The notes: generated by a model from the letters alone, not told the origin. A stretch of DNA of 64,000 nucleotides from Unio delphinus (GCA_029339505.1 JAQISU010000033.1:6186001-6250000); one strand, 5' to 3'. Positions 1 to 10,580 are shown, counted from the first letter of the stretch. Numbers and translations are program-made.

Positions 1-75
1 TAGCCCTTGGCATGGGATGTGACCTAAGGCAAGTGAAGAGAGTAATCCATGTAGGTCCTCCATCAACTCTTGAAG
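1..75 (+). CDS. RecQ-like DNA helicase, internal exon (motif V)
   Basis: This is a partial exon entering from the left edge. Read from base 3 it gives ALGMGCDLRQVKRVIHVG followed by PPSTLE, which is helicase motif V of the RecQ family (ATP-dependent 3'-5' DNA unwinding in the nucleus). It ends in phase 1 at a GAAG|GTATGG donor. The next exon at 611 continues with the motif VI segment in the matching phase. Upstream exons (Walker A, DEAH box) lie outside the window. Many marine invertebrates carry multicopy RecQ-like genes, so this need not be the orthologue of a named human RECQ gene. Confidence 0.75.
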
Positions 76-610
76 GTATGGTAGTGATTAAGATCCACAC
101 ATTTTTATTAATTTTTTCCCCAGCATCTAATGTGACTCAAGGCATAGGACAGAGGAGATACAGACTTACTGTCAGTTCATGAGATCATTCAACATCATAG
201 CTTGGTATTATTTTTATTTTTTAAGGCTGAAAAGCAAAACTTTTGTATTTATGAAATTATATTTGCTTTTGTTTGGGGGGGGGGGGACAATACCATGTTT
301 CAAGGTAATAAGAGGAAGTGTATAAAAGCCATGTATAATAAACATATCTGAATATACATGTTTAATTGTTTATATTCAAAGTTACCTTTCATTATGCATT
401 TGTCTTTATCAATATTTAAATCCAAAAACCGACTCCTTACATTAATAGTTACTGGATCAATTGTTTTCAATCATAGGTATTTCGAAACAAATTTAATATG
501 AATTTTTTTCATTACAACACAACTATAACTCTGGTGTAAGCATGTGTAGAAAATGTGTAATCACACCACTTATCAATACTCTCATCCTTTCTTTGATTTT
601 TGTTTCAAAG

Positions 611-1062
611 CCTACACACAGGAGATTGGCAGAGCAGGTAGAGATGGTTCCAGAGCCCAAGCCATTTTGTACTATAATGCTACAGATTTGGCACAAAGAC
701 ATATTGACAAGGCCATCAAAGACTTTTGCAAGTCAAATAAGTGCAGAAGATAGTTTTTATCAGGGTACTTCAGTGTGAATTTCCAGCCAACTACTATTCA
801 GGAATGTTGTGACATGTGTGCCAGTTATGAACAGTTTGTGAGACCCATTATCATTCCATCCCTGGAGCAAAGAAACCAAGTGATGCATGCAATTCAAGAC
901 TATGTGACAGCAGATGGTACAGGATGTTTGGATGAACACATCACATATTTAATTTCAGAAACTTTTGAGTTCTGCAATACTGTTCAAGTTGAATTTAACT
1001 TTCACCTACCACCATTAGTAGCATCAGCAATCCGAAGTATCATCACACATGTACTGCAATAA
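611..1062 (+). pseudogene. RecQ-like helicase, last exon, with in-frame TAG
   Basis: The exon follows a TTTCAAAG acceptor and begins in the phase left by the previous exon. It reads YTQEIGRAGRDG, which is RecQ motif VI with the arginine finger. A cysteine-containing zinc-binding segment follows (DFCKSNKCRR, later CCDMC). At 751-753 a TAG falls directly between KCRR and FLSGYF, where RecQ proteins normally read through into the zinc-binding domain. After it the same frame stays open to the TAA at 1060-1062. A single nonsense change in a recently decayed copy, a polymorphism or an assembly error would all explain this. The downstream half is well conserved in type, so decay is recent if real. 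No HRDC domain is seen. Confidence 0.65.
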
Positions 1063-1358
1063 GATGCATGTTATTTATCGCTGTCAACTGACAATTATTG
1101 TATCTATGCTCTAAACCATTCTTAGTGTATAATCGTGGTTAATGAAAGAAAGGCAATTTTATATTAATACAATTTTTTACAATCATAACTTCCAATTTTT
1201 GAACATTTTTATCCACCAGATTTCTCCTTGTATGTACATTAAAGTACCCAGGTGAACCCATTTACAGAATGGTCCTTGTGTTGTAATCTTTTATACAGTT
1301 GACATGTAAAATTCCAGTATTGTACTTGTAATATTCACCTTAATAGTAAAAAGTATAA

Positions 1359-1364
1359 AATAAA
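1359..1364 (+). terminator. Candidate poly(A) signal of the RecQ-like gene
   Basis: An AATAAA hexamer lies about 300 bases after the TAA of the RecQ-like exon, on the same strand, in AT-rich sequence. The position suits a 3' UTR end, but such hexamers are common by chance here. Confidence 0.35.
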
Positions 1365-3937
1365 CAATACAGCCATTGGACAAGAGTATTTTTATTCTAT
1401 TTTTGGTGTGAATTAAGTGTCAAATAATACACATCATTATTAAAATCAATGCTACTCATTTGCATGATTAGAATCAATCAATCCATGAAAAGAACTTAAT
1501 GTGCATGCCATATATCTATCCATAATACAGTAATTTAAAATGATTGCATACACCAATAATGTTCAGACCTAACTAAATAAATGTAAAACATACAGATCTA
1601 TAGACCTTTTGACCAAATCTTTATGGAGACACTATCACCTTGAATTTGATCTGGTTATTCTAACTTAATAGGAACTTTTGTTCTGACTGACTGCCATCTT
1701 TTAGAGAAAAGGAAATATAAATTGGAATCACACTTAGAAGGGCTATCAAAATAACTAAGCTTTAATATTCATAAGGGTTAAAGGTATAGCCACTTGGTCC
1801 ATCATAAAATGCTTACTGTTAAAACACCATGTAAACCTATTTGGACTTGTGAACAATATAATGTAATGCAGTTTTATCCTTGTTCCACACAATGTAGTGT
1901 AATGTTCAGTTTTATTGCTGTTTTTCATAAGGAAGGGTCAGGGAACCATACTACAATTTGACTATTGTCGGTTATTTCCTATTTCTGCAAGACAAAAATC
2001 CGTATGAATAACCTTTCAGGTATCATGGTACCAATTGTTTTTCCATAGACCTCAATGCTAATATTTGGAGAGATAAATATATTTTCTATCTTAATTTAGC
2101 GTGCATCTCACACACTGTTATAGAGAACAATGTTAGATTGTCAATTTGACGATGACAAAACCAGGAACTCCATTGCATTTAAGAGAGATAACTCTGCTGG
2201 AACTAGACAGGGGTATGAGTTATCTAGTCACAACATACATATTTTCAGTCGTGTGTATTACATTTTCAAAAAATCATAAAAAATACAAAATTTGATATAT
2301 TTAGGAATTAGCATAAATTCACATTATGCCAAGAGGCTAAACTTTTTTTTAAGCCTAACAGAAAGCACAACTCTTACATAATCCACCAATCATAGCTAGT
2401 GTTGTTGTTTTTTCTGATTGCAATGTTCCCTACACCTTAAGCTCCGCCCACATGGACTTGCGCAATTGGTACCGTTATACCTATAGCAAACCTTGATTTT
2501 TCAATAATCTGTGAAATAGCTCTGGACTATATAACTAACAAATGTACTTAGTCTCGCTTGTCAAAAACAATTTTATGAAGTACTAAGCTATGTTCTATAT
2601 GATTGTGTATAGAAATGTTATTGAGCTGTTTGAACTCTTGTTTTCATACCTTTGCTTCACTATCAAACTCATCTTTTTAAATAAAATGGATTCTTTTAAC
2701 TATGAGTTGTGTTTTATTCATATGAGCACTTATCAAACTTCACTTTGGTGATATGGGATAAATCACATTGTTATATTGTTTAATAGTAAGGTCAAAGGTC
2801 AACACACTAGTTGGCATGTACCAGTTCTACTCTTAAAGAGACATTTTGATCTAAAATAAAGGACTTATATTTGTTTCATTAACTCAGAAAGTAACAACAG
2901 GGACAGGTGGACAAGGCTCAATCTAATTATCAACTACACGTATTAGCTTTGAACACTTTACACTGTCAGCATATGCAAGATGTCACTAACCTCCAGTCCT
3001 TGCACATAGGTCAAGCTACCCAGCCTCTTTGTCATACAAATACAAAGCTTCCCTCCTTTGTGTTGTGAATACAATTGATGCAATAAGCCAATCTGACACC
3101 AAATAAAGTAAATAACAGCTTTCTAAGAGGTTATGTTGGATTTGGGGGTGAAAATGGGGACTAAAATACAGAAAATGGCTAAAGTTTAACAATGAATATA
3201 GTAAGTCCAATGGATTTAAAAACAGGAGGAAAATGTGTATCTAAATGGGAGATGTAGCTAATAATACTGGAATTAAAGGAGATGCAAGCAGCAATGAGAA
3301 AAATGAGCGAGAGCTTGATGATATTACCTTGGACAAAATCTGGAGGCAGTGGACCATAGGTGCAGGGACAATATAAAAGGCACCTGTGCTATAACAGGCA
3401 CCAAATATCAGGTGACATGGTGTTCATTGCCAGCTAATATAAAAGTGTGAATAATGTAGATAATATAGATGCATGTAATTCATATTTCTTCTAAATAAGA
3501 AATTAATAATAATGGGCTTCAGTTAGGCAGACAAAATACCTAAACCAAACAAAGCATGTTGGATCAGTTTTCAAACTTGTAAACTTTACTGGGAGAAATT
3601 ATTAAAGTACTTCTAGTTAAATTTGTATCAAGACCGAGGGCTAATATGATACTTCACAAATCTTTTCTTATTTTCATACACCATCACTAACATTGTGGGT
3701 TTCTATTTATTGAAATGTTATGTCTGGTGTAAGAGAGATAACTGAATGATATAAATAGGTGTGGTCTTTTTATTTTCTCCAATATATTATCCATGTAATA
3801 CAGATGAGTTCAAGAACGTATGTATTAACTTCAATGCAATTAAATTATCCAAAAATGTATTAGTGATAAAGTGAGAACCTAAAATCCAGGATTATATATG
3901 TAGTGGAGACCTCAAGAATAATTATGTAACTAACTGA
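1365..3937. other. Intergenic AT-rich stretch, no gene recognised
   Basis: No splice-flanked exon, long open frame or recognisable protein motif was found on either strand. The only open frame above 60 codons (minus strand, 3016-3210) is hydrophobic and low-complexity and looks fortuitous. Confidence 0.5.
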
Positions 3938-4255
3938 AAAAACATCAGCGTTGTTACAAAAAAAAACACCTGGTTCGAAAAAAAAACCAAAGAAATAATA
4001 GTAGATGAATTACGCGCAAGATTTAATGAGGAGGGGTTAGTAGCAATAGATAAGACTGATAAAGCGGAAATTTCTGCGCTTGTTGTTGCGACTTATGAAA
4101 ACGGGGGAAAAAAAATGTTGAAAACAGGACAACACACGTATATTAAAGATATAGAACGTTGGGCTGATGTGTTTTACAAAATCAAAACTAACACAAGTCG
4201 AATTGATAAAGGCAATACATCATACACTGGATATCTAGAAAAGGTGAGTATAATC
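3938..4255 (+). pseudogene. Unidentified open frame at the left end of the virus-like block
   Basis: The frame is open for about 105 codons with no early ATG; the first internal ATG is at 4114. It encodes a charged, helical-looking protein with segments such as YIKDIERWADVFYKI and SYTGYLEKV. Its TGA overlaps an ATG at 4261 by only a few bases, and it reads in the same direction as the capsid-type genes that follow, so it probably belongs to the same element. I do not recognise the family. The 5' end lies in poly-A-rich sequence and is probably truncated. Confidence 0.45.
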
Positions 4256-4260
4256 AAAAT

Positions 4261-4728
4261 ATGAAGAAATAAAAACAAAAATAAAAAAAACCGCACAGAT
4301 TGCAAAGAAAAAGAAAACAGCCTTCAAAGAAAATATCTTTCTCACCTAAAAAACAACCACCACCTGATGATGCGGGTTTGAGATTATTGGAGTCTGATAA
4401 TAAGCGATCATTGTATATGCCATCTGATCGAGATGAAGATGATGACGCACAGGATGAAACCGGTTTTAGTAGTGGGGAGGGTTTTTCTCCAAGTGGAGTT
4501 AGAAACTCTGTTTCAGGTAGTGGTCTAGTTAGTTGTCCTAATAGTATTCTCAGCGATATAGCACGATTAGAAGTACTCATCGGAGGGAAATGAGCTGGAA
4601 ATAACTCACCAGAAATAATTAATGAAGCAGCTGATATCTGCAGGTGGTTATTTCAAGGCGGCATCATGGATATTGATGTATATCGAGAATTTGTTGACGA
4701 GCTAGTGTACGGTTATCACAGTGACTAA
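4261..4728 (+). pseudogene. Basic/acidic hydrophilic protein of the virus-like block, interrupted
   Basis: An ATG at 4261 sits just after the stop of the preceding frame. Two TAA codons follow it (4270 and 4282), and then the frame is open to a TGA at 4591. It continues in the same frame to a TAA at 4726. The N-terminal part is Lys-rich (KRKQPSKKISFSPKKQPPP). The middle is acidic (DRDEDDDAQDE), followed by a Gly/Ser-rich segment (SSGEGFSPSG). The part after the TGA is helical (EIINEAADICRWLF). The pattern resembles a virion-associated or scaffold-like protein, but no family is recognised. Three stops in one otherwise coherent frame indicate decay. Confidence 0.5.
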
Positions 4729-4775
4729 TCACCACATTAGATAAATGACATTTAAATTACTAGTAATTCAATAAG

Positions 4776-5252
4776 ATGATCATACACTACAACCACGATA
4801 AACCAACCAGCATCTATGTAGTAAACTCACGATTGCCAGTTTACAGAGCATACTATGGTGATGGTCTCGCCAATAACATTGCAGGTTTATTTGCAAGAAT
4901 GGCTCCAAAAGTAGCGCCATTAGCAAAACAATTATCAATGAAAGCTATTGATGTTATTCGTGATAAGGGTATTAGCGCTGTTGGTGATGTTGCCGGGAAA
5001 GCGTTTTCCGCGGCTAAAGAAAAACTAGTAGCATTAGTTCGGCGGCGAAGGAAACCAACAATGACGAAGTCAATAGGACCACTACCATCTTCGGAAGTGA
5101 TGCCTGCAAGTGTTAGCAAAATAATAAACAAAGCAGTGGATCAGAAATTAGCATCACTGAGTAGCGGCCAGGATAATATTACTGCAAATATGATAGCGGG
5201 AAGCGGCTTGAAATCGCGAGCGAGATCACGATTTAGATCAAGACGTATATAA
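4776..5252 (+). CDS. Basic pVI/core-like virion protein of Polinton/adintovirus type
   Basis: This is an uninterrupted 158-codon frame starting at ATG. The N-terminal region includes YYGDGLANNIAGLFARM, a Gly-rich amphipathic stretch. An Ala/Lys-rich helix follows, then a tetra-arginine segment (VRRRRKPT). A second basic tail, RARSRFRSRRI, ends the protein. The gene lies 4 bases before the capsid gene. In adenoviruses and in Polinton-like elements, small proteins encoded just upstream of the hexon-type capsid often act as membrane-lytic cement or DNA-binding core proteins (pVI, pX). That role here is inference from position, size and charge. It is one of the few genes in the block without a visible break. 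Confidence 0.55.
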   Translation: MIIHYNHDKPTSIYVVNSRLPVYRAYYGDGLANNIAGLFARMAPKVAPLAKQLSMKAIDVIRDKGISAVGDVAGKAFSAAKEKLVALVRRRRKPTMTKSIGPLPSSEVMPASVSKIINKAVDQKLASLSSGQDNITANMIAGSGLKSRARSRFRSRRI

Positions 5253-5256
5253 TAAT

Positions 5257-6671
5257 ATGTTCAAATCGGCTCCTGATACAGCGTTAGATGTGGATGCCCC
5301 AGTGCGCAAAGATGGTTCAGTACTTAATTATCAATATTTTTCCTATAATGCAACACAACCGAATCTTCGATCAAGAATCGAACTTCAAGTCCAGGATACC
5401 AGTAAATACTTTCTACCCTCTGAAGCGTTTATCGAAGTAGAAGGAGAAATTGTAATAGCTGCTGATATTCCATATCCACTTGGTACCAAAGTCGGCTTTG
5501 TCAATAATGGTATCATGGCGCTATTTAACGGCGCTAGATACATGATTGATGGAAAGGAGATTAAATCCATAGAGCGTAATGTTGATGTTGCCACAACAAT
5601 AGTGGGGTTAGCAAGATACTCTGATGATTATACAAGATCGGCAGGTTCATCTATGATGTTCTCTAAGGACATTAATGATAATGCTGAACCCAGCCAGTAT
5701 AATATAAGGCAGCCAATGGATCGTGGCACCCCTGCTATTGGTGCTAATCCTGCTATTCCTCCTGATCCTGTTGATGTCGAAGACATGATAATAAATAGTA
5801 ATCCTGATTACAACCTAGGGTTTGCAACACGCGTATCAATGTTGCACAGAACGCGTAAATTATTCTCATGCGCGATTCCACTACATCATATATTTAGATT
5901 CTGCAGAAATGTTAGAAAAGTTATCTATGGAGCGAAGCATACAGTAGCCCTAGTGCGAAAAGGTGATGATAATGATGCAATCTGGCATAGTGCTGGTGCT
6001 GCTGATGGCAAGGTGAATATAACAAACTAGCACTGTGGATGCCAGTAATGACTCCATCAATCACCATAGAGCAAAAATTACTATCATTTATGAATACAGG
6101 CGGCAAATGATATTACTAAGTTGGCTAACAACTACCACGGATATGGTGGAAAGTAATATGAATGGTACATTTACTTAGCAACTGGCATCGAAACGAGGTA
6201 TTTCTTCGCCGCGGCATATATTTGTTGGGTTACAGGATAAGGCGCGATTGGGTTCACAGTTACACAGCCATATGATATTTGATCGACTCGATGTTAATGA
6301 ATTCTCATTAAGTGTAAACGGTCAACAGGAACCAACCGAGGATATTTTACTTGATTACAATCAAAACCAAATAGCATGTGCGTATCATCGTTTGCTATCA
6401 TTTATGGGACGCGATAACAATGTAGATACCGGTCTGCAAATATCACAATGGGATTTTTAAAAAAAAACTATGTCCCATCTACTACTTTTCATTGGAACAT
6501 CTTGACTTAATCAGACAATCCGTCGTTGAAATATACTTTCGAGCTCGTGTAACCAATGTGCCTACCGATGGTTACAGAGCAATAGCTGTAATTCTCAGTG
6601 ACAAATCAATGCTACTCGAAGGTGTTGGTGGACGAATGAAAGTAATTGATGCACCAGTGGAAAATATGTAA
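5257..6671 (+). pseudogene. Double-jelly-roll-type major capsid protein, broken
   Basis: The first 257 codons are open from ATG 5257 to TAG 6030. They are rich in beta-strand-like segments (LNYQYFSYNATQPNL, KYFLPSEAFIEVEGEI, FSCAIPLHHIFRF). Coding potential continues in shifted frames. From about 6196 an open frame carries SPRHIFVGLQ and a long hydrophilic stretch ending in LQISQWDF at 6458. A final piece runs to TAA 6671 with VEIYFRARVTN. This layout matches, as far as I can recall, the capsid proteins of metazoan Polinton-like elements carrying a double-jelly-roll-like domain. Those assemble as pseudohexameric trimers into icosahedral shells. Total span is about 470 codons, usual for the type. 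At least two frameshifts or stops break it, so no capsid can be made from this copy. Confidence 0.65.
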
Positions 6672-6703
6672 TGTAGCAATTAGATCAATCTGTTATTAAT
6701 AAA

Positions 6704-6850
6704 ATGTCATATAGACATGTTAGTGTTACGTTAACTCCTGATCAAATTAAAAAATTGCAATCGGAATCAGCTAAAAAATGTGGAACCACAATATCGCTGA
6801 AGCACAATCAGTCAAATTTTGATTTACTCGATGATGCTTCAAAAAACTAG
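6704..6850 (+). pseudogene. Short core-like protein (pX-like), truncated
   Basis: This is a 48-codon frame from ATG to TAG. It reads VSVTLTPDQIKKLQSES near its N-terminus, a pattern (short beta strand, then LTxxQIxKL helix) that recurs in small proteins next to the capsid gene in metazoan Polinton-like elements. Full members usually carry a second such repeat and a Gly-rich hydrophobic tail. Both are missing here, so this looks like an N-terminal fragment joined by deletion to the protease remnant that follows. The family link is from memory of the pattern and not proven. Confidence 0.4.
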
Positions 6851-7141
6851 CGATAAAAAGCTTCAGAGGTGTCTTTATGAAAGATCAATTGCCGGCACAA
6901 CCAAACAACGTTGAAACTGGTATCATTAATCTCGATATCAGCAGCAGACCTGGAACCCACTGGGCTGCATACGCGATTGATCCGCGTGTAATTGTTTATT
7001 TCGATTCATATGGGTTAGCACCACCGAGGGAATTTATGCGTTATATAAACCACTTAAAAACTCCTATTTGGTATTCCACGTTACCAACACAAACAACTAA
7101 ATGATCCACCAATATGCGGCATAGAAGTATTTTATGGTTAG
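6850..7141 (+). pseudogene. Adenain-like cysteine protease, broken
   Basis: The frame contains FRGVFMKDQLP, then GTHWAAYA with the candidate catalytic His, then VIVYFDSYGLAPPREF with the candidate acidic residue. This is the His/Asp core of adenain-like (C5-type) and Polinton maturation proteases, which cleave virion precursors. A TGA at 7102 ends this frame. A shifted frame just beyond gives PPICGIEVFYG, fitting the Cys-Gly active-site box, before TAG 7139. Only about 95 residues remain, roughly half the usual length, and the Cys lies behind a frameshift, so it is inactive as written. It sits downstream of the capsid gene in the same orientation. Confidence 0.65.
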
Positions 7142-7256
7142 GCGTTTGTTTATAGCCAGAGGAGACACCTAAATGTAGGAGTTCAGCATCAGGGAAGAAA
7201 TAATAACAAACTACCTAATTGTTGCTGCAGGCCACTTTCAGTGACTTCATTATATA

Positions 7257-8640
7257 TTATATATAGAAATAAAACATAATTAGAGTCAAAAGATATACAA
7301 ATGCATACTTTACATACATAATGAAACTCAAGTGCTTGAACTTTTGGGCTCCGACCGCCCTTACAGGCATATTAAAGATCAAGTACTTGAAATTGTAAAC
7401 AAATACAAGATAAATTGAGAAACGACTACCATTGGACATGAACCAATATATAAATTGGTTGGTTGTATAGCGGCGGAGGAGGGACTTAAAATACTTGAAA
7501 TTGTATACGTATAAACACGATATTATGCGAAATGATAAGGCTATAGTCAAAAGATATACAAATGCATACTTTACATACATAATGAAACTCAAGGGCTTGA
7601 ACATTTGGGCTCCTACCGCCCTTACAGACATATTAAAGATCAAGTACTTGAAATTGTATACGTATAAACACGATATTATGCGAAATGATAAAATGTGAAA
7701 CTACAACATATATAATAACGATCAAGTGCTTAAAATTGTAAACAAATACAAGATAAATTGAGAAACGACTACCATTGGACATAACCCAATATATAAACTG
7801 GTTGGTTGTATAGGGGCGGAGGTGGGACTTAAAATTCCGCATATAAACTGGTTGGTTGTATAGGGGGCGGAGGTGGTTCTTGAAATTGTATACGTATAAA
7901 CACGATATTATGCGAAATGATAAAATGTGAAACTACAACATATATAATAACGATCAAGTGCTTAAAATTGTAACAAATACAAGATAAATTGGGAAACGAC
8001 TACCATTGGACATAAACCAATATATAAACTGGTTGGTTGTATAGGGGCGGAGGAGGGACTTAAAATACTTGAAATTGTATACGTATAAACACGATATTAT
8101 GCGAAATGATAAGGCTATAGTCAAAAGATATACAAATGCATACTTTACATACATAATGAAACTCAAGGGCTTGAACTTTTGGGCTCCTACCGCCCTTACA
8201 GACATATTAAAGATCAAGTACTTGAAATTGTATACGTATAAACACGATATTATGCGAAATGATAAAATGTGAAACTACAACATATATAATAACGATCAAG
8301 TGCTTAAAATTGTAAACAAATACAAGATAAATTGAGAAATGACTACCATTGGACATAACCCAATATATAAACTGGTTGGTTGTATAGGGGCGGAGGTGGG
8401 ACTTAAAATTCCACATATAAACTGGTTGGTTGTATAGGGGGCGGAGGTGGTTCTTGAAATTGTATACGTATAAACACGATATTATGCGAAATGATAAAAT
8501 GTGAAACTACAACATATATAATAACGATCAAGTGCTTAAAATTGTAACAAATACAAGATAAATTGGGAAACGACTACCATTGGACATAAACCAATATATA
8601 AACTGGTTGGTTGTATAGGGGCGGAGGTGGGACTTAAAAT
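7257..8640. repeat. Complex tandem duplication, 574-bp period with nested sub-repeats
   Basis: The segment starting GAAATTGTATACGTATAAAC at about 7497 recurs at 8071, and following landmarks (for example 7638 and 8212) keep the same 574-base spacing. Within each unit, modules recur: TACTTGAAATTGTATACG, CCAATATATAAACTGGTTGG with GGGGCGGAGG, and GGGCTCC(T)ACCGCCCTTACAG. An older partial unit lies at 7300-7490. The copies are nearly identical, so the duplication is young relative to the decayed genes on either side. Open frames in it are by-products of the repeat. Confidence 0.85.
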
Positions 8641-9010
8641 TCAGTTTCAAATAATTCCCTGGAACCAGGATAGCGTCTCTACAGCCTTGCAGTTAAGTTG
8701 AAAAGGATGCTAATTACAATTCGAGTAACTTTGCGCATTTGCAGGCCCTGACCCCTGATTGGCCAATGAACTCATGTGACCAACAGGGGGCAATTTGATT
8801 GACCCTTCCCAGCCCAGCTCTTTGTTCCCACATAATAAGGTAAAGTCTAGACCCAACCTCATCACACCACCCATAAATGTACTTACGCAGGCGTAAGTAG
8901 TTAAATGTCCTTGACGCTATTTCATCATCGAGAAAACCACCCCATAAAACCGTACACAAATATACGAGTAATCGCTTTTTTTTAGAGAGAACTTAGAGTT
9001 TAATGATTGA
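8641..9010. other. Spacer between repeat block and fibre-like gene
   Basis: This non-coding spacer is less AT-rich than its surroundings (CTGACCCCTGATTGGCC, CCCTTCCCAGCCCAGC). It includes a CCAAT-like ATTGG and the perfect palindrome at 8880-8899. No coding frame is supported. It could hold the promoter of the downstream genes. Confidence 0.4.
8880..8899. promoter_or_regulatory. Perfect 9-bp inverted repeat
   Basis: TACTTACGC and GCGTAAGTA are exact inverted copies separated by AG. It lies about 110 bases before the fibre-like frame. It may be a hairpin or a dimeric protein-binding site; its function is unknown. Confidence 0.4.
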
Positions 9011-9406
9011 TATTTGGGGGAGATCTTTATCAAGCCTGAAAAACCCACCGCAGAAATATCTGCAACCGGTGATGTAAAAAAAATAATCGAAGATGAAATA
9101 TCCGAGATGTTAAATCTCGCAAGTGTTGATCCCAATGAAATAGTTGTATTTGAAGATCATCAGGGTAAATTGAAAACGAGTAATGTTTCCCTTGATGATA
9201 TCTTAGTTAAACAACGCGACGCAGTAGAAGATACTATCGCGCTGTTTTCCTGTCAGGGTAAACTCAAACCGGGTGTACTTGTTTCGACTTTTACAGATAA
9301 ACTGTCAACGGTAGATAACACAGCAAATTCATTGAAATCACTCAGTGATAAGTATAACGATCATACAACTAAATTCGATCAATTTACCGAGTTGCAAAAA
9401 ATATAG
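9011..9406 (+). pseudogene. Fibre-like coiled-coil protein, N-terminal part
   Basis: The frame is open for about 130 codons but has no ATG at its head (the first usable codon is a TTG at 9014). It encodes an acidic protein with GKLKTSNVSLDDIL and a heptad-like C-terminal half (LSTVDNTANSLKSLSDKY). It ends at a TAG, after which related coding sequence resumes at 9506. The repeated TxxNTAxxNLxxL-type heptads occur in both parts, suggesting one long trimeric stalk broken by frameshifts. It is probably part of the virus-like block. Receptor-binding fibre function is inference. Confidence 0.45.
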
Positions 9407-9505
9407 TCAACAAAATTGACAAACCGTTATTAGATTTTTTGGAAACCCACCGATGACTAGTCAGAGTTTCCTCCTTGCCACCCCATTTTTTATATTTGTT
9501 TTTTT

Positions 9506-10162
9506 ATGTTGGGGTACACCCCGATGACCAAACCGAAGCTAACAGATATAAATACTGCTACTGATAACTTGATAAAATTGCGATCCGAGTATGACGCTCA
9601 TGTATCTCAATTTGGTACGTTGCATAAAAACTTCAACAACACCGATGACACCGTTGATAAATTTTTTGTTAAAAAAAATTCGAAACCTGACGATGTTAAA
9701 ATAGATTTCACTGATATTATCATGAAAGTCGATGAAATAACAGCAATTAATCAGCAAATAGAAGTTGTTCGCGAAGATATTAAAACGACGAATGATGTCA
9801 TCAAAGATGATCTACCGAGGATTATAGAAAAACTTGAAAAAATAAAAATCCCTCACGAACAAAAAAATATCATAAATAACGTGTACACGATCCAACACGG
9901 ATCATTTGCGTGGACACTTACAAACAACAAATTAGATATCACCGTGGCCGTCAAAGGTATTTATCGATTAACACTAGTGACACCGACTCAATTTAATATT
10001 TCATCAATGAGTTCATCTGGGGTCAAAAATATGATATCAACGATTATCGACAAAGGAATAACTGAACGATTCACAATAGTATCCACTGATAATAATTTGG
10101 CTCGGGTTTCAGTAAAATGGTATGTGGAATTCGTAGCAGATTTAAGTAAACAACTAAATTGA
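9506..10162 (+). CDS. Fibre-like protein: coiled-coil stalk plus beta-rich head
   Basis: This is an open frame of 218 codons from ATG. Roughly residues 15-120 are heptad-rich and charged (INTATDNLIKLRSEYDAHV, TTNDVIKDDLPRIIEKLEKI), consistent with a trimeric coiled coil. Residues 125-218 are beta-strand-rich and Thr/Ser-rich (GSFAWTLTNNKLDITVAVKG, YRLTLVTPTQFNISS), consistent with a globular head ending in VKWYVEFVADL. Stalk-plus-head architecture fits fibre or attachment proteins of adenovirus-like and Polinton-like viruses. No sequence-level family was recognised. It may be the C-terminal half of the gene beginning near 9011. A short noncoding-looking stretch (9407-9505) lies between. Confidence 0.5.
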   Translation: MLGYTPMTKPKLTDINTATDNLIKLRSEYDAHVSQFGTLHKNFNNTDDTVDKFFVKKNSKPDDVKIDFTDIIMKVDEITAINQQIEVVREDIKTTNDVIKDDLPRIIEKLEKIKIPHEQKNIINNVYTIQHGSFAWTLTNNKLDITVAVKGIYRLTLVTPTQFNISSMSSSGVKNMISTIIDKGITERFTIVSTDNNLARVSVKWYVEFVADLSKQLN

Positions 10163-10182
10163 AATCTGTTGTAATAAATAAA

Positions 10183-10580
10183 ATGTCATCACAGCAATAT
10201 TGCTATGATCAGGTCAGAGAATTTCAAACCAAACTCAAAACACTCATTGAAGAGTATCAAGTAAAAATAAAAAAATACCGATGAAGAATTACTGCAGTTG
10301 ATGTTACTGTGTATTATACTCTCCTCAGTGACAATGGTTGCTCCGATAGCTGTTCCAATTTGTATATCAGAGGCAACAACAATCGCGGGAATAATCTCGA
10401 TAATAAAAAAAAAAAAATATCGTGTAGCCAGCGAAAACTGCAGGATTACGAAATCAAGTTCTATGTTGTGTCCACTGCATACTCGCAATTATCCTCGATG
10501 ATTCATTAATATCAGATAATGAGTTCTCAGCGATGGTACGTGTTTATGATTCCGCGATATCAAAATTAGAAAAACAACAT
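10183..10580 (+). pseudogene. Small membrane protein of the virus-like block, frameshifted
   Basis: An ATG opens 33 codons of charged helix (VREFQTKLKTLIEEYQ) ending in TGA at 10282. In the next frame the coding continues as DEELLQLMLLCIILSSV, then a hydrophobic, Ala/Ile/Val-rich double span (VAPIAVPICISEATTIAGII), then a run of lysines at a poly-A tract (10406-10418). A further shift gives acidic helical sequence near 10490-10570. Helix, two hydrophobic spans and acidic helix is a layout I associate with a short protein found next to fibre-like genes in metazoan Polinton-like elements. The role is unknown. Two or more frameshifts, one probably at the A-run. Confidence 0.45.

Noticed and set aside
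775..1062. Separate small gene starting after the TAG at 751
   Set aside because: The frame is the continuation of the RecQ-like exon; the start assigned there is a GTG inside conserved sequence.
7257..8416. Open frames of 67-128 codons on both strands
   Set aside because: They are products of the 574-bp tandem repeat. The same frames recur in both units and the proteins are low-complexity.
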